Shown here piece after piece: positions 38,681 through 49,993 of a DNA stretch of 64,000 nt. Source of the stretch: an uncultured Alphaproteobacteria bacterium (GTDB taxonomy: Bacteria > Pseudomonadota > Alphaproteobacteria > Micropepsales > Micropepsaceae); NCBI GenBank assembly GCA_902826695.1, contig CADEFU010000001.1, forward strand, positions 235,764-299,763, written 5' to 3'. Below the pieces are notes generated by a model, which did not search any database, was not told the DNA's origin, and saw only the letters and a program-made list of their open reading frames with translations. Position 1 is the stretch's first letter. The number at the start of each line of letters is the position of its first letter. Position numbers and translations under genes: made by a program.

Positions 38681-40639
38681 TTACTCCGCCGCCTGCATTG
38701 TCGCTGCGCGGCGCGGCGCGCCGACGCGAAGCCTGCGGTCGCTGAGCGAGAGCGCGCCGCCCAAGACCATGATCACCGAGCCGCCCCAGATCCAGAACAC
38801 CAGCGGGTGATGATACATGCGCACCGTCCACGCGCCGCCGGGATGCGATTGACCGATGGTGACGTAGAGCACGTCGAGCGGCCGTACGCGCAAACCCGCT
38901 TCGGTCGTGTCGCTGCCGGGGTTCGGGTAGTTGCGGCGTTCGGCGACCAGTTCGTCGATCTGCGCGCCGCCGGCAACGACGGCGAAGCGGCCAAGTTTGC
39001 TCGTGTAGTTTGGTCCTTTGACGTCCTCAACGGTGAGGAGCCGAACCTCGTAGTGGCCGACTTTTGCGGTCTCACCAGGTTTTAGCAGCGCGACGGTTTC
39101 TTCCGTCCACGACACGACGGCGGCGATGCCGGCTGCCGTGACTGCGACCCCAATATGGGCGACCACCATGCCCCAGGTCGCGCGCGGCAGGCCGCTGATG
39201 CGTGCCCAGGCCTTCGTCCAATCATTGCCGACGCGCCCGGCAATCACGGCGAGCGAGCCGACGAAGAGCCATGCGGCTGCCGCGAATGCCAAGACGGCAA
39301 GCGATCCGGTGCCGACGACGGCGGTGGCGACGCCAACGCCAATCGCGGCGACGGCCGCGATTTTCAGGCGCCAAAGTGCTTGGCCGAGGTCGCCGCGCTT
39401 CCAGCTGAGGAACGGGCCGACGGTCATTGCGATCATCAACACGATCGAGAGGGGCACGAAGAAGAAATTGTAGAACGGCGGGCCGACGGAGATTTGCGTG
39501 CCGGTCGTGATCTGCAGGAACAGCGGGTAGAACGTGCCCAAGAAGATGACGGCGGTGATCGCGACAAGCAGGATGTTGTTCAGGATCAGCCCGCCTTCGC
39601 GGCTGACGGCGGTGAACAGATTGCCGAGCTTCATCTGCGGCGCGCGGATCGCGTAGAGCGTGAGTGCGCCGCCGGTGGTCGCAACGAGTAAGGCCAAGAT
39701 GAAGACGCCGCGGGTTGGGTCGGAGGCGAAGGAGTGCACGCTCGAGATCACGCCTGAGCGCACCAGGAAGGTGCCGATCAGGCTGAGCGTGAAGGTGAGG
39801 ATGGCGAGCAGGATCGTCCAGTGTTTGAGCGCGTCGCGTTTCTCGACCACGATGGCGGAATGGATGAGCGCGGTGCCGGCGAGCCAGGGCATCAGCGAGG
39901 CGTTCTCGACGGGATCCCAGAACCACCAACCGCCCCAGCCGAGCTCGTAATATGCCCAGGCCGAACCCAGCATGATGCCGAGTGTGAGGAAGGCCCAAGC
40001 AGCAAGCGTCCATGGCCGGACCCAGCGGGCCCAAGCGGGGTCGACCTTGCCCTCGATCAAAGCGGCGACCGCGAACGAGAACGCCATCGAGAAGCCGACA
40101 TAGCCCAGATAGAGAAACGGCGGGTGGGTCGCGAGACCAGGATCTTGCAGCAGCGGGTTCAAGCCGTTGCCGTTCAGCGGCGCAGGGTCGAGACGCAGAA
40201 ACGGGTTCGACGTGAAGAGGATGAAGGCGAGGAAGCCGACGCCCAACATGCCTTGTACGGCGAGCACGCGGGCCGACAGCGTCTCGGGAAGGTTGCGGCC
40301 GAAGGCGGGCACCGCTGCGCCGAACAGGGCGAGGATCAGAACCCACAGAAGCATTGAGCCTTCGTGGTTTCCCCAGACGCCGGCGATTTTGTACATCAGC
40401 GGCTTTGCTGAGTGGGAGTGCTGCGCGACAAGCGAGACGGAGAAGTCCGACGTCACGAAGGCCGCCGTGAGGGCGGCGAAGGCGATCGCGACGAACAAAA
40501 GCTGGCCGGTCGCTGCCGCATGGGCGAACGCCATCAGGCGCGCATCGTTCTTGGCTGCGCCATAGAGCGGCAGTGTCGCTTGCGCGAGCGCCAGCGTGAG
40601 CGCGAGGCTTAAGGAAAAATGTCCGATTTCGGCGATCAT
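38681..40639 (-). CDS. ccmF: Cytochrome c-type biogenesis protein CcmF (heme lyase subunit)
   Basis: This large polytopic membrane protein (652 residues, at least 14 helices) has the WWD domain, ELGWGGWWFWDPVENASLMPWL, and flanking conserved segments GMLGVGFLAF and NGLNPLLQDPGLATHPPFLYLGY. It is the core of the heme-c lyase, joining heme from CcmE to the apocytochrome. It leads the leftward operon ccmFGHI. Unlike most alphaproteobacteria, ccmE is not directly upstream; it lies at 47.7 kb on the opposite strand. Confidence 0.95.
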   Translation of the reverse strand: MIAEIGHFSLSLALTLALAQATLPLYGAAKNDARLMAFAHAAATGQLLFVAIAFAALTAAFVTSDFSVSLVAQHSHSAKPLMYKIAGVWGNHEGSMLLWVLILALFGAAVPAFGRNLPETLSARVLAVQGMLGVGFLAFILFTSNPFLRLDPAPLNGNGLNPLLQDPGLATHPPFLYLGYVGFSMAFSFAVAALIEGKVDPAWARWVRPWTLAAWAFLTLGIMLGSAWAYYELGWGGWWFWDPVENASLMPWLAGTALIHSAIVVEKRDALKHWTILLAILTFTLSLIGTFLVRSGVISSVHSFASDPTRGVFILALLVATTGGALTLYAIRAPQMKLGNLFTAVSREGGLILNNILLVAITAVIFLGTFYPLFLQITTGTQISVGPPFYNFFFVPLSIVLMIAMTVGPFLSWKRGDLGQALWRLKIAAVAAIGVGVATAVVGTGSLAVLAFAAAAWLFVGSLAVIAGRVGNDWTKAWARISGLPRATWGMVVAHIGVAVTAAGIAAVVSWTEETVALLKPGETAKVGHYEVRLLTVEDVKGPNYTSKLGRFAVVAGGAQIDELVAERRNYPNPGSDTTEAGLRVRPLDVLYVTIGQSHPGGAWTVRMYHHPLVFWIWGGSVIMVLGGALSLSDRRLRVGAPRRAATMQAAE

Positions 40640-40759
40640 CGGTGCCTCGGATATCGGAGGGGGCGCGGGAGATCAATGTGCGAATTTGCGGGTGAGGCGC
40701 GGGCGCACTTGGCAAGGTGATTTGGCCTTGCGAGACTGGGAGGCAAGGGGGAGAGCTTC

Positions 40760-41632
40760 ATGACAATCGCTCGCATGAGGGCGTGCGCAATTCTGGCGTT
40801 GGGGTTGGCGTTTGTGCCGGCCCAGGCGGCGCCGGGCGATCGCGCACGCTTTCTTGAAGGCGCGAGCGCGACGACGCTGACGCCTGAAGAATTGGCAGAA
40901 GAGGTGAAGGGTTATTTGCCCGCCGGTGCGATTGATGTCGCGAAAGTGTTGCAGCCGCCACCTGCTATCGATTCGGCGGTGGACAAGGCCGACGCCGAGC
41001 ACGTGCGTGGGCGGAATGCGAACGCGACGGCGGCGCGGTGGGAGAAAGCTCTGCTCGACGATGCGTCGGTCTATGACCGCTTCACCGAACAGCTTGGCGT
41101 GCAGCCGACACGGAAGCGGTTGCCGCGGTTTGTGCGGCTGCTGAACCGGGTGGCGGAGGATGCGCTTGCCGCATCGGGCGAGGCGAAGAAGCTCTACCCG
41201 CGCCCGCGTCCCTTTCAGCGGTTTCAGATGAAGCGTGTGTGCGGGCAGGCGGTGGTGGCGAAGCCGGAGATATCGCCAAAGGGCGGGGCGTCTTATCCGT
41301 CGGGACACGCGGTGGTGTCGTGGGCGGTTGCGATGGTGATGATGGAGGCCTCGCCCGCGAGTGCGCAGTCGATCGTCACGCGCGCTGTGGACTATGGCGC
41401 AAGCCGTGTCGTGTGCGGCGTGCACTATCCGAGCGACATCGACGCCGGGCATGTGGTCGGGGCGGCGGTGGTGGATCAGCTGTTCAGGCTGCCGGAGTTC
41501 CGGCGCGATTTTTTATGCGCGAAGCGTGAGTTGCAGGCGGTCGTCGCCGGTGAGAAGGCGCAAGACTTGGCGGCATGCCCGGGTGATGCGGCGGTGAGCG
41601 TCGCACCGGCGGTGCTGCCCGCGGTGCAATAG
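40760..41632 (+). CDS. PAP2-type (class A) acid phosphatase
   Basis: The 290-residue secreted protein has a signal peptide ending AQA and the PAP2 phosphatase motifs KKLYPRPRP (motif 1), SYPSGH (motif 2) and SRVVCGVHYPSD (motif 3), the layout of PhoN-type nonspecific acid phosphatases. It should hydrolyse phosphomonoesters in the periplasm. The start has an AAGGGGGAG site 6 bp upstream. The gene ends 1 bp before the convergent rlmE stop. Confidence 0.92.
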   Translation: MTIARMRACAILALGLAFVPAQAAPGDRARFLEGASATTLTPEELAEEVKGYLPAGAIDVAKVLQPPPAIDSAVDKADAEHVRGRNANATAARWEKALLDDASVYDRFTEQLGVQPTRKRLPRFVRLLNRVAEDALAASGEAKKLYPRPRPFQRFQMKRVCGQAVVAKPEISPKGGASYPSGHAVVSWAVAMVMMEASPASAQSIVTRAVDYGASRVVCGVHYPSDIDAGHVVGAAVVDQLFRLPEFRRDFLCAKRELQAVVAGEKAQDLAACPGDAAVSVAPAVLPAVQ

Positions 41633-41633
41633 G

Positions 41634-42296
41634 TCAGCGAAATCCCGTCGCGAGGACGTACATCTCGGCGCTGTCGGCGCGGCTTGCCGGGGGTTTGACG
41701 TGAATGACTTTTTGGAAGCGCTTTTTCAGCGTTTCGAGAAGTTGGCGCTCGGTGCCCCCGCGCAGGACTTTGCAGCAGAACGTGCCGCCGGGCTTGAGGA
41801 TTTCGATCGCAAAGTCCAATGCTGTTTCGCACAAGGCCATGACGCGCATGTGGTCGGTTTCGCGGTGGCCCGTGGCTGGAGAGGCCATGTCGGACACAAC
41901 GGTATCCACAAGGCCGTTGAGTTCACGCTTGATCATGTCGGGGGCCGAATCCTCCATGAAGTCGAGCTTCAGCAGTTTCGCGCCGGGGATTGGGTCCATG
42001 TCTTGGATGTCGGCGCCGACGACTTTGCCTTCGCCCAATCGTTCGACGAGGACTTGCGTCCAGCCACCGGGGGCGGCGCCGAGATCGACTGCGGTTTGGC
42101 CGCGTTTTAGGAAGCGGTGCTTTTCATCCATCTCGACGAGCTTGTAGGCCGCGCGCGAACGGTAGCCTTCGGTCTTCGCTGCGCGCACGTAGGGGTCGTT
42201 CAGTTGGCGTTCGAGCCAGGCTGCGGACGACTTTGAGCGGCGCTTAGCCGTTTTCACGCGCACTCGGAGCGCGCGGCTTGGTGGCTTGTCGATCAT
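41634..42296 (-). CDS. rlmE: 23S rRNA 2'-O-ribose U2552 methyltransferase
   Basis: The 220-residue RrmJ/FtsJ family enzyme has the Rossmann motif DLGAAPGGWTQ and the K-D-K-E catalytic set (YRSRAAYKL, VVSDMA, GGTFCCKVLRG and ADSAEMYVLA). It methylates U2552 of 23S rRNA during 50S assembly. It overlaps the upstream ppx/gppA-like gene by 4 bp, an order common in alphaproteobacteria. Confidence 0.95.
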   Translation of the reverse strand: MIDKPPSRALRVRVKTAKRRSKSSAAWLERQLNDPYVRAAKTEGYRSRAAYKLVEMDEKHRFLKRGQTAVDLGAAPGGWTQVLVERLGEGKVVGADIQDMDPIPGAKLLKLDFMEDSAPDMIKRELNGLVDTVVSDMASPATGHRETDHMRVMALCETALDFAIEILKPGGTFCCKVLRGGTERQLLETLKKRFQKVIHVKPPASRADSAEMYVLATGFR

Positions 42297-43423
42297 GTGG
42301 GGGCCGCTCCGCTTTGGCGGCGCTTGCGGCCGCGCCGTTTGCGGCGGCGCTTTTGTTTGCGCGCGGGCTCTGCGCCTTCCATGAGCGCAAGCAACATACC
42401 TTCGCGCAGGCCGCGGTCGGCGACGCGCAGGCGTGGTGGGGTCCAGAGCGAGAAGATCGCTTCGAATATCGCGAGGCCAGGGACGACGAGTTCGGCGCGT
42501 TCGGGGCCAATGCAGGGATGGGCGGCGCGACCTTCGCGGCGCATGTCCTTCAGTTGCGCGATCACGCGGGTGATCTCATCGCGTTTGAGCCAGGCGCCGT
42601 CCACCTTCGAGCGCTCGTAACGTTCGAGGCCAAGGTGAATGCCTGCGATTGTCGTCACTGTGCCCGACGTGCCCAGCATGTGGAACACGCCGGCGGGGTG
42701 GCTGCCCGGTGGGGCGAGGCTCGGGATTGCTTTCAGCCGCGCTTTCACCTCTGCGAACATCTCGTCATAGGCGCCAGGGTCGTCGAGGCGGCCGGGGTAT
42801 TTCTCGGCAAGCGTCACGACGCCGAGCGGCATCGAGCCCCAACGGAGGATCTTCGGCGCGCGGCCGTGTTCGCGAAGGTCGAGCCAGATCAGCTCGGTCG
42901 AGCCGCCGCCAATGTCGAATACGAGTGCGCCTTTGTCGGTGCGGTCGAGCAAAGGTGTTACGCCACGTGCGGCCAGGCGGGCTTCTTCGATCGGCGGGAT
43001 GATGTCGAAGTGGAGGCCGGTCTCCTTTGCCACGCGGGCAACGAAGGCGGGGCCGTTCTTCGCAGTGCGGCAGGCTTGAGTAGCGATCGCACGGGCGCTC
43101 GTCACGCCGCGCTTGCGCATCTTGACGGCGCAGATCCGAATGGCGTCGATCGCGCGCTGCATCGCGGCGTCGGAAAGCTCACCGGTTTGGTTCAATCCTT
43201 CGCCGAGGCGGACGGTGCGGGAAAACGAGTCGAGGACGCGGAAGGACCCTTGGTCCGGCTTTGCGATGAGCAGCCGGCAGTTGTTCGTCCCTAAGTCTAG
43301 CGCCGCATAGATATGACCCGGGCGGGAACGCTCCCGCGGCGTGTCATCCTTCTGCTCGGCCGCTTCAGCAGCGGCCTTGGGGCCTGAGAGCCCATACGGC
43401 GCCCCATGCGGTGCTTGCGCCAC
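42293..43423 (-). CDS. Exopolyphosphatase/guanosine pentaphosphatase family protein
   Basis: This 376-residue Ppx/GppA family protein has the N-terminal actin-like ATPase-type motif ALDLGTNNCRLLI and the second phosphate loop FDIGGGSTELIW, plus GTSGTVTTIAG near the C-terminus. It hydrolyses polyphosphate and/or pppGpp. The short form here lacks the C-terminal HD domain and ends in a very basic tail (RKQKRRRKRRGRKRRQ). It is cotranscribed with rlmE. Confidence 0.92.
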   Translation of the reverse strand: MAQAPHGAPYGLSGPKAAAEAAEQKDDTPRERSRPGHIYAALDLGTNNCRLLIAKPDQGSFRVLDSFSRTVRLGEGLNQTGELSDAAMQRAIDAIRICAVKMRKRGVTSARAIATQACRTAKNGPAFVARVAKETGLHFDIIPPIEEARLAARGVTPLLDRTDKGALVFDIGGGSTELIWLDLREHGRAPKILRWGSMPLGVVTLAEKYPGRLDDPGAYDEMFAEVKARLKAIPSLAPPGSHPAGVFHMLGTSGTVTTIAGIHLGLERYERSKVDGAWLKRDEITRVIAQLKDMRREGRAAHPCIGPERAELVVPGLAIFEAIFSLWTPPRLRVADRGLREGMLLALMEGAEPARKQKRRRKRRGRKRRQSGAAPT

Positions 43424-43572
43424 GGGGCAATCTCACATTTTCGGCCGGTGCGTAGCCCAAAGTAGCGGGCCGCTCTCAGCCTTCGATTACGGTTGGCATC
43501 CACTCTAGCACGATGATTGTGAGCAGCAAGTTAGCGCCGCCAAGCCGCAGCAATCGGCCATCAGTTTGCCGT

Positions 43573-44139
43573 TCACATAGTGAACGCACGGCCTGGAACG
43601 ATCTCGCCCTCGGGGCCGAGGCGGCCTTGGTAGCAGCGGTTATAGGCGCCGCACTGCGTGTAATAGAGCGCCATGCGGTCGCCCCTACGGTCGAACCAAT
43701 AGCAGACCTCGGTGCCCCAGCCGACCTTTGGGATCGTTTGGCAAAGGTCGCCGTCTTCGTTGATCCGCCAGGTGCCAAACTCGACAAAGTTCTTGTCTTC
43801 GATCGGGCGGTGGGGGGCGCTGACGCCGTGGCGGCGGAAGTGCGCCTCCAACTTGCCGCCGGGACCGTAGTAGATTTGGAACGGATACTCGGTACGGGTC
43901 TCTTTTTCGCCCGGCGGTGAGGAGCCGTCGGCGAATCCTTCCATGCCGCGGAATGTGTGGTTCAAGAACCAGCTGATCGGGTTCCCGCGTCTGCCGATGA
44001 CCAGAACCTTTTCGCTGGGCCAGTCTTGACGGCCTTGAGGCTTTTCCGGCGCGGCCTTTGGTGTGTCGGCGCCGATGGCAAACGTGGCGCCAAGGACAAC
44101 GGCGAGAACGGTCGCGGTAAGGCCCAGCAGACGGCGCAT
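43573..44139 (-). CDS. Secreted protein, DUF995-like
   Basis: This 188-residue protein has a signal peptide (MRRLLGLTATVLAVVLGATFAIG), then a domain with FEIYYGPGGKLEAHFRRHG-like and FGTWRINEDGDLCQTIPKVGWGTEVCYWFDRRGDR segments. The GxWxIxxDGxLC pattern resembles DUF995 family proteins, some of which are effector-associated, but I am not sure of the match. Four Cys occur in the last third and may form disulfides. It is 56 bp downstream of the methyltransferase gene, on the same strand. Confidence 0.72.
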   Translation of the reverse strand: MRRLLGLTATVLAVVLGATFAIGADTPKAAPEKPQGRQDWPSEKVLVIGRRGNPISWFLNHTFRGMEGFADGSSPPGEKETRTEYPFQIYYGPGGKLEAHFRRHGVSAPHRPIEDKNFVEFGTWRINEDGDLCQTIPKVGWGTEVCYWFDRRGDRMALYYTQCGAYNRCYQGRLGPEGEIVPGRAFTM

Positions 44140-44195
44140 GTGCTTTCCTCCGCGCGCGGACGTGCGGCGCGCTGACTTATTGTCATGCAACTGGA

Positions 44196-44786
44196 TCAAA
44201 TTTTGGGCCGGATGGCAAAGCAGAACTGCGCGATCAAGGGCCGGAGGCGGGCCGGCACAATGATCAGGACATCCGCAATCGCCACGATATGGTAGCCGGG
44301 GCGTTTCGCGACTGCGGCGAAGATTTCCTCAAGTGTCGGCCATTTCCGGTAGTCGAACGGCGGCGGCGGCGGGGCCAAAAAGGCGCGCGCGTCGTCAACC
44401 AAGATGCAGTGTTCGTGCGGGGAGGCGAGGACGGTCTCCAACTCCTGAACGAGCGGACAAATGTCGTGGTCGGCGAAATAGCCGGCGCCGGCGTGTGCAT
44501 CGAGCCAGAACAGGGCAGGCCCTGGGAGTTGGCTCACGACCTTCGGCAATTCGCTGGCCGAGTCGCCGTGTAGGTAGGTGACGTTCGCGAGGCCGGGGTT
44601 GTTTGCCTTTGCTTGCGCGAGAAAGTCGGCGTTGAGTTCTACTGTCCACACGCGTTCAAAACCACGTGAGGCCCAGGCGAGGGCATTGCCCACAAAGGTG
44701 CCGGTTTCGACGAAGTCGCGAAGGTTGGCGGCGCGGGCAAGTTCGCGGGCGAGGTCGGCGAAGGGGGACGTGTGGATAGAGCCCAT
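44196..44786 (-). CDS. Class I SAM-dependent methyltransferase-like protein
   Basis: The 196-residue protein has an N-terminal ETGTFVGNALAWASRGFERVWTVELN segment that fits a SAM-binding motif and a later PALFWLDAHAG and HCILVDDARAF, a pattern found in small methyltransferases of the FkbM/Mtf24-like type. The target is unknown. The ATG at 44786 has a GAGGTG site. The larger frame to 45284 is noise across the guaB promoter. Confidence 0.78.
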   Translation of the reverse strand: MGSIHTSPFADLARELARAANLRDFVETGTFVGNALAWASRGFERVWTVELNADFLAQAKANNPGLANVTYLHGDSASELPKVVSQLPGPALFWLDAHAGAGYFADHDICPLVQELETVLASPHEHCILVDDARAFLAPPPPPFDYRKWPTLEEIFAAVAKRPGYHIVAIADVLIIVPARLRPLIAQFCFAIRPKI

Positions 44787-44828
44787 GTGTTCACCTCTAA
44801 TGCCTCTGCGAAGCACGATGTTAGTTGA

Positions 44829-46406
<1,578 letters not shown>

Positions 46407-46433
46407 GCGACATCAGCCTTCGCTCTCCCGGTT

Positions 46434-46459
46434 GGGCGGGCGAGGGCGCCCTCTTTTTT
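46434..46459 (+). terminator. Rho-independent terminator after guaB
   Basis: GGGCG pairs with CGCCC around an 8-nt loop, followed by TCTTTTTT. It is short but has a long T-run, and it lies between guaB and rsmB. Confidence 0.7.
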
Positions 46460-46467
46460 GGTGAACT

Positions 46468-47709
46468 ATGACTCCTGGAGCGCGTCTTGCCGCGGCGGCA
46501 GAGATTTTGGCCGACATCTTCGCGCGTAAGTCTGCCGCCGATCGGGCGCTGTCCGCTTGGGGGAAGTCGCACAGGTTTGCGGGTTCAAAGGACCGGGCGG
46601 CAATCGGGGAGCGGGTCTACACCGTGATGCGGCGGCGGAACGAGTGTGCGTTCCGCATGCAAAGCGAGGCGCCGCGGGCGCTGGTGATCGGTTCGTTGGC
46701 GGTTGCCGACGGGCTGGATGTGGGCGCGATCGATGCTCTGTGTACGGATGGTGCGCACGCGCTCGGCGGGTTGACGTCGTCCGAAGTCGCTCATCTTGCC
46801 GATGCGCGGCCGCCGAGCGAACCGTGGATTCGCTTCAATTATCCCGAATGGTTGCACGGTGCGCTCGCCGAACAGTTCGCTGACCGGCTTGGCGAAGAGA
46901 TGGCCGTCTTGAACGGACGGGCGCCGCTCGATCTCAGGGTGAATGCGCTCAAGGCAACGCGCGAGGCGGTGCTCGCCGAGTTGGCGCAGGCTTCGATCGA
47001 GGCGACAGCTCTGGCGGCGGTGCCGTTCGGCATTCGGATTGCGGCGGGCACGGATGCGAAAGTGACGAAGCTCGACTGCTACGAACAAGGCCGCGTCGAG
47101 ATTCAGGACGAGGCGTCGCAGCGTGCGGTTCTGCTGGCCGACGCAAAGCCCGGCGACGTGGTTGTCGACCTTGCCGCCGGCGGCGGTGGCAAGGCGCTGG
47201 CCCTTGCGGCGTCGATGCAGAACAAGGGGCGGGTGTTGGCGTGCGACGTCGATCCGGCACGCTTGCAGCCATTGGGACCTCGTGCGGAACGCGCGGGGGC
47301 GACAATTATTGAGTCGGCCGGCGATCCCTATGGTGCCGCGCTCGACCAGACAGTCGCGGGTGGTGCGGATGTCGTGTTCGTGGACGCGCCGTGTTCGGGC
47401 AGCGGGACCTGGCGGCGCAATCCGGAATCGAAGTGGACGTTGGATCGAAAGCGGCTCGACGGCTATCTGGATGCCCAGAGCCAACTGGTGCAGCGGGCTG
47501 CGGCGCTGGTGAAGCCCGACGGCGTGCTTGTCTATGCGGTGTGTTCGGTTCTCGGCCCTGAGCGGGCCGCGGTGCAGGAATTGACCGGTCAGGGTTGGGC
47601 GCTTGAGCGGGAGGCATTTCTGACCCCGGCGCGCGACGGCACGGACGGTTTCTATGTCGCAAGACTGCGGCGCAACGGGCCGCTTGCCCAGCCGGTATCG
47701 CGCAGCTAA
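46468..47709 (+). CDS. rsmB: 16S rRNA m5C methyltransferase (RsmB/NOP2 family)
   Basis: This 413-residue RNA cytosine-C5 methyltransferase has an N-terminal helical NusB-like region and a C-terminal SAM fold with VVDLAAGGGGKALALA, DVDPARL, DAPCSGSGTWRRNPE and VYAVCSVLGPE; the two Cys (in PCSG and VCS) are the catalytic and release residues of RsmB. It modifies C967 of 16S rRNA. It starts 9 bp after the guaB terminator. Confidence 0.9.
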   Translation: MTPGARLAAAAEILADIFARKSAADRALSAWGKSHRFAGSKDRAAIGERVYTVMRRRNECAFRMQSEAPRALVIGSLAVADGLDVGAIDALCTDGAHALGGLTSSEVAHLADARPPSEPWIRFNYPEWLHGALAEQFADRLGEEMAVLNGRAPLDLRVNALKATREAVLAELAQASIEATALAAVPFGIRIAAGTDAKVTKLDCYEQGRVEIQDEASQRAVLLADAKPGDVVVDLAAGGGGKALALAASMQNKGRVLACDVDPARLQPLGPRAERAGATIIESAGDPYGAALDQTVAGGADVVFVDAPCSGSGTWRRNPESKWTLDRKRLDGYLDAQSQLVQRAAALVKPDGVLVYAVCSVLGPERAAVQELTGQGWALEREAFLTPARDGTDGFYVARLRRNGPLAQPVSRS

Positions 47710-47719
47710 TTCATTGTCC

Positions 47720-48169
47720 ATGACTCGCAAGCAACGACGTATCGCATTTCTTGCCGGTTCGCTGGGCGCAGCCGCTTTTGCGGTGCTGTTGATCATCGTC
47801 GCGCTTGGCGACAACGTTCTCTATTTCTATACGCCCAGCGATGCGAAGGCGCGGAACGTCGAGAAGGGTAAGGTCATCAATCTGGGCGGGCTTGTCGAGA
47901 AGGGGAGCATCAAGCATCCCGGCGGAGTCGAAGTGCATTTCAAAGTCACCGACACGGCCGAAGCCGTTTTGGTGACATATTCAAAGGACTTGCCGACGCT
48001 GTTCCGGGAGGGGCAGGGCGTCATCGTTACTGGGGCGTTCCGCGATGATGGCGTGTTCGCCGCCGAGACGGTTTTGGCCAAGCACGACGAGAACTACATG
48101 CCCCCGGAGGTTGAGCGGGCGCTTAAGGATAAGGGCCTCTGGCAGCACGCCAAGCCGAAGGCGAACTAA
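47720..48169 (+). CDS. ccmE: Cytochrome c maturation heme chaperone CcmE (CycJ)
   Basis: The 149-residue protein has an N-terminal membrane anchor (IAFLAGSLGAAAFAVLLIIVALG), the OB fold and the conserved KHDENYMPPEV motif; His122 forms the covalent heme bond and Tyr126 is the axial ligand. It carries heme from CcmC/CcmD to CcmF. It lies 10 bp after rsmB and about 7 kb from the other ccm genes, which are on the opposite strand; degP follows. Confidence 0.95.
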   Translation: MTRKQRRIAFLAGSLGAAAFAVLLIIVALGDNVLYFYTPSDAKARNVEKGKVINLGGLVEKGSIKHPGGVEVHFKVTDTAEAVLVTYSKDLPTLFREGQGVIVTGAFRDDGVFAAETVLAKHDENYMPPEVERALKDKGLWQHAKPKAN

Positions 48170-48309
48170 CTCGCCGCTGAAATTCGCCGTTTTTCATGAC
48201 GACGAGTTAATGGGCCTGACAGATTTAAGCCATCTTCAGACGCCTATATACTCTTCCTTGAGCGGCGGCACTTTGTAGCCACGCCATTCGCGTTCCCAAG
48301 GAGAAGTCG

Positions 48310-49914
48310 ATGTCCGCCGAAGCTTCGCCGTCTGAAGCCGTCACTGCCCCCAAACCTCGCACACGCGTTCTCGTTGTGAGCGTTGCTGCTCTCGCGCTTG
48401 CCACCACTGCCGGCGTTGTCGCCGGTATGGTCTGGAGCGGCGGCGGGCCAGCCGCGGTTGCGGATCCGGCGCGTGCGCCGAGCGCGGTTGCCGCGCCGCT
48501 CGTTGCGGCACCGGCACCGATGATGATGGGCGCGAGCTACATGCCGAGCCTTGCAGACATCGTGGAGCGTGTGGCGCCGGCGGTCGTGAGTTTGAAAGCA
48601 AAGGTTACGGCGGGCGGCGAACAGGATCCGTCCGAGGAGGACCTGGAGAACCTGCCGCCGTCGTTGCGTGAGTTCTTCGAGAAGTATCGCCGCGGCAATC
48701 CGAACCGCCAACGTCCGAAGGGCGAAGTGCAGGGCTCGGGCTTTGTGGTCGATTCCTCGGGCTATATCGTCACCAACAACCACGTCGTTGCGAACGCGAC
48801 CGAGATCGAGGTGCAGTTCGCAGACGGCAAGAAGCTGAAGGCCAAGATCATCGGACGCGACGAGTTGACGGACGTTGCGCTGATCAAGGTCGAAGGCTCG
48901 CGCTTCCCTTCGGTGACGTTTGCGGACGACAGCCGCGTGCGGGTCGGCGATTGGGTTTTGGCGGTCGGTAACCCGTTCGGTCTTGGCGGCACGGTGACGG
49001 CCGGTATCGTTTCGGCGCGCGGGCGCGACGATGTCGGCGGTACGACGTATACGGACTATCTGCAGATCGACGCGGCCATCAACCGCGGCAACTCGGGCGG
49101 GCCGACGTTCGACATGAATGGACGCGTGATCGGCATGAACGTGGCGATCTATTCGCCGTCGGGCACGAGCGCGGGGATCGGCTTTGCCATCCCGGCGAAT
49201 ACGGTGCAGCGCGTGATCGGCGAGCTGAGAAAGTCGGGCTCGGTAACGCGCGGCTGGCTTGGCGTGCAGATCCAAAGCTTGAGCGAAGATACGGCACAGG
49301 CGCTTGGTCTTCCCAATGCCAACGGCGCGATTGTTGCCGAGGTGATCGCGGGCTCGCCGGCGGAAAAGGCCGGCATGAAGCAAGGCGACGTCGTTCTGAA
49401 AATGAACGGGCAGCCGGTGAAGGACAACCGCGATCTTACGCGGCGCGTCGGCTCGCTGAACGCGGGCGATACGGCGACGTTCGTCGTGTGGCGCGACAAT
49501 CGCGAGATGACCATCACGGTCACGATCGCGAAGCGTCCGGGCGAGGACAAGCTCTCGCAGCAGCGTGATCCGAGCACGGGCGGCAGCGGCGGCAAGGATG
49601 CCAAGGCGGGCGAGGCGAGCGTTTCGTCGCTGGGTCTCGGCCTCTCGACAATAACGCCAGCGGTGCGGCGCGAGTTCGGACTTGAGGGCAGCGAGCGCGG
49701 CGTTCTGATCACGGACGTCGATCCGGAGAGCGATGCGGCGGAGCGCGGCTTGCGTCCGGGCTTTCGCGTGCTTGCGGTCGGTGGCGCGGCTGTGACGTCG
49801 CCCGGTGACGTTTCGGCGGCGGTTTCGAAGGCCAAGAGCCTGAAGCGCCCGTCGGTGTTGCTGTTCGTCGATACGGGCCGCGGCAAAGCCTATGTGCCCG
49901 TGAAAATAAAATAG
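48310..49914 (+). CDS. DegP/HtrA-type periplasmic serine protease
   Basis: The 534-residue protease/chaperone has an N-terminal membrane anchor (VLVVSVAALALATTAGVVAGMVW), an Ala/Pro linker, a trypsin-like domain with His158 (NNHVV), Asp188 (DVALIK) and Ser262 (GNSGGP), and two PDZ domains (GWLGVQIQSL and LGLGLSTITP). It degrades misfolded envelope proteins. The ccmE-degP-response regulator-kinase order is kept from the ancestral alphaproteobacterial cycHJKL-degP cluster. A TTTAAG-N17-TATACT promoter-like pair lies about 60 bp upstream. Confidence 0.95.
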   Translation: MSAEASPSEAVTAPKPRTRVLVVSVAALALATTAGVVAGMVWSGGGPAAVADPARAPSAVAAPLVAAPAPMMMGASYMPSLADIVERVAPAVVSLKAKVTAGGEQDPSEEDLENLPPSLREFFEKYRRGNPNRQRPKGEVQGSGFVVDSSGYIVTNNHVVANATEIEVQFADGKKLKAKIIGRDELTDVALIKVEGSRFPSVTFADDSRVRVGDWVLAVGNPFGLGGTVTAGIVSARGRDDVGGTTYTDYLQIDAAINRGNSGGPTFDMNGRVIGMNVAIYSPSGTSAGIGFAIPANTVQRVIGELRKSGSVTRGWLGVQIQSLSEDTAQALGLPNANGAIVAEVIAGSPAEKAGMKQGDVVLKMNGQPVKDNRDLTRRVGSLNAGDTATFVVWRDNREMTITVTIAKRPGEDKLSQQRDPSTGGSGGKDAKAGEASVSSLGLGLSTITPAVRREFGLEGSERGVLITDVDPESDAAERGLRPGFRVLAVGGAAVTSPGDVSAAVSKAKSLKRPSVLLFVDTGRGKAYVPVKIK

Positions 49915-49993
49915 GGCCAAAACGGAGACTAATCGGGGGGCGGTAACGCCGCCCCCTCGTCCTTCACCCCCAGCACAAGGACGGTTGGAGAAA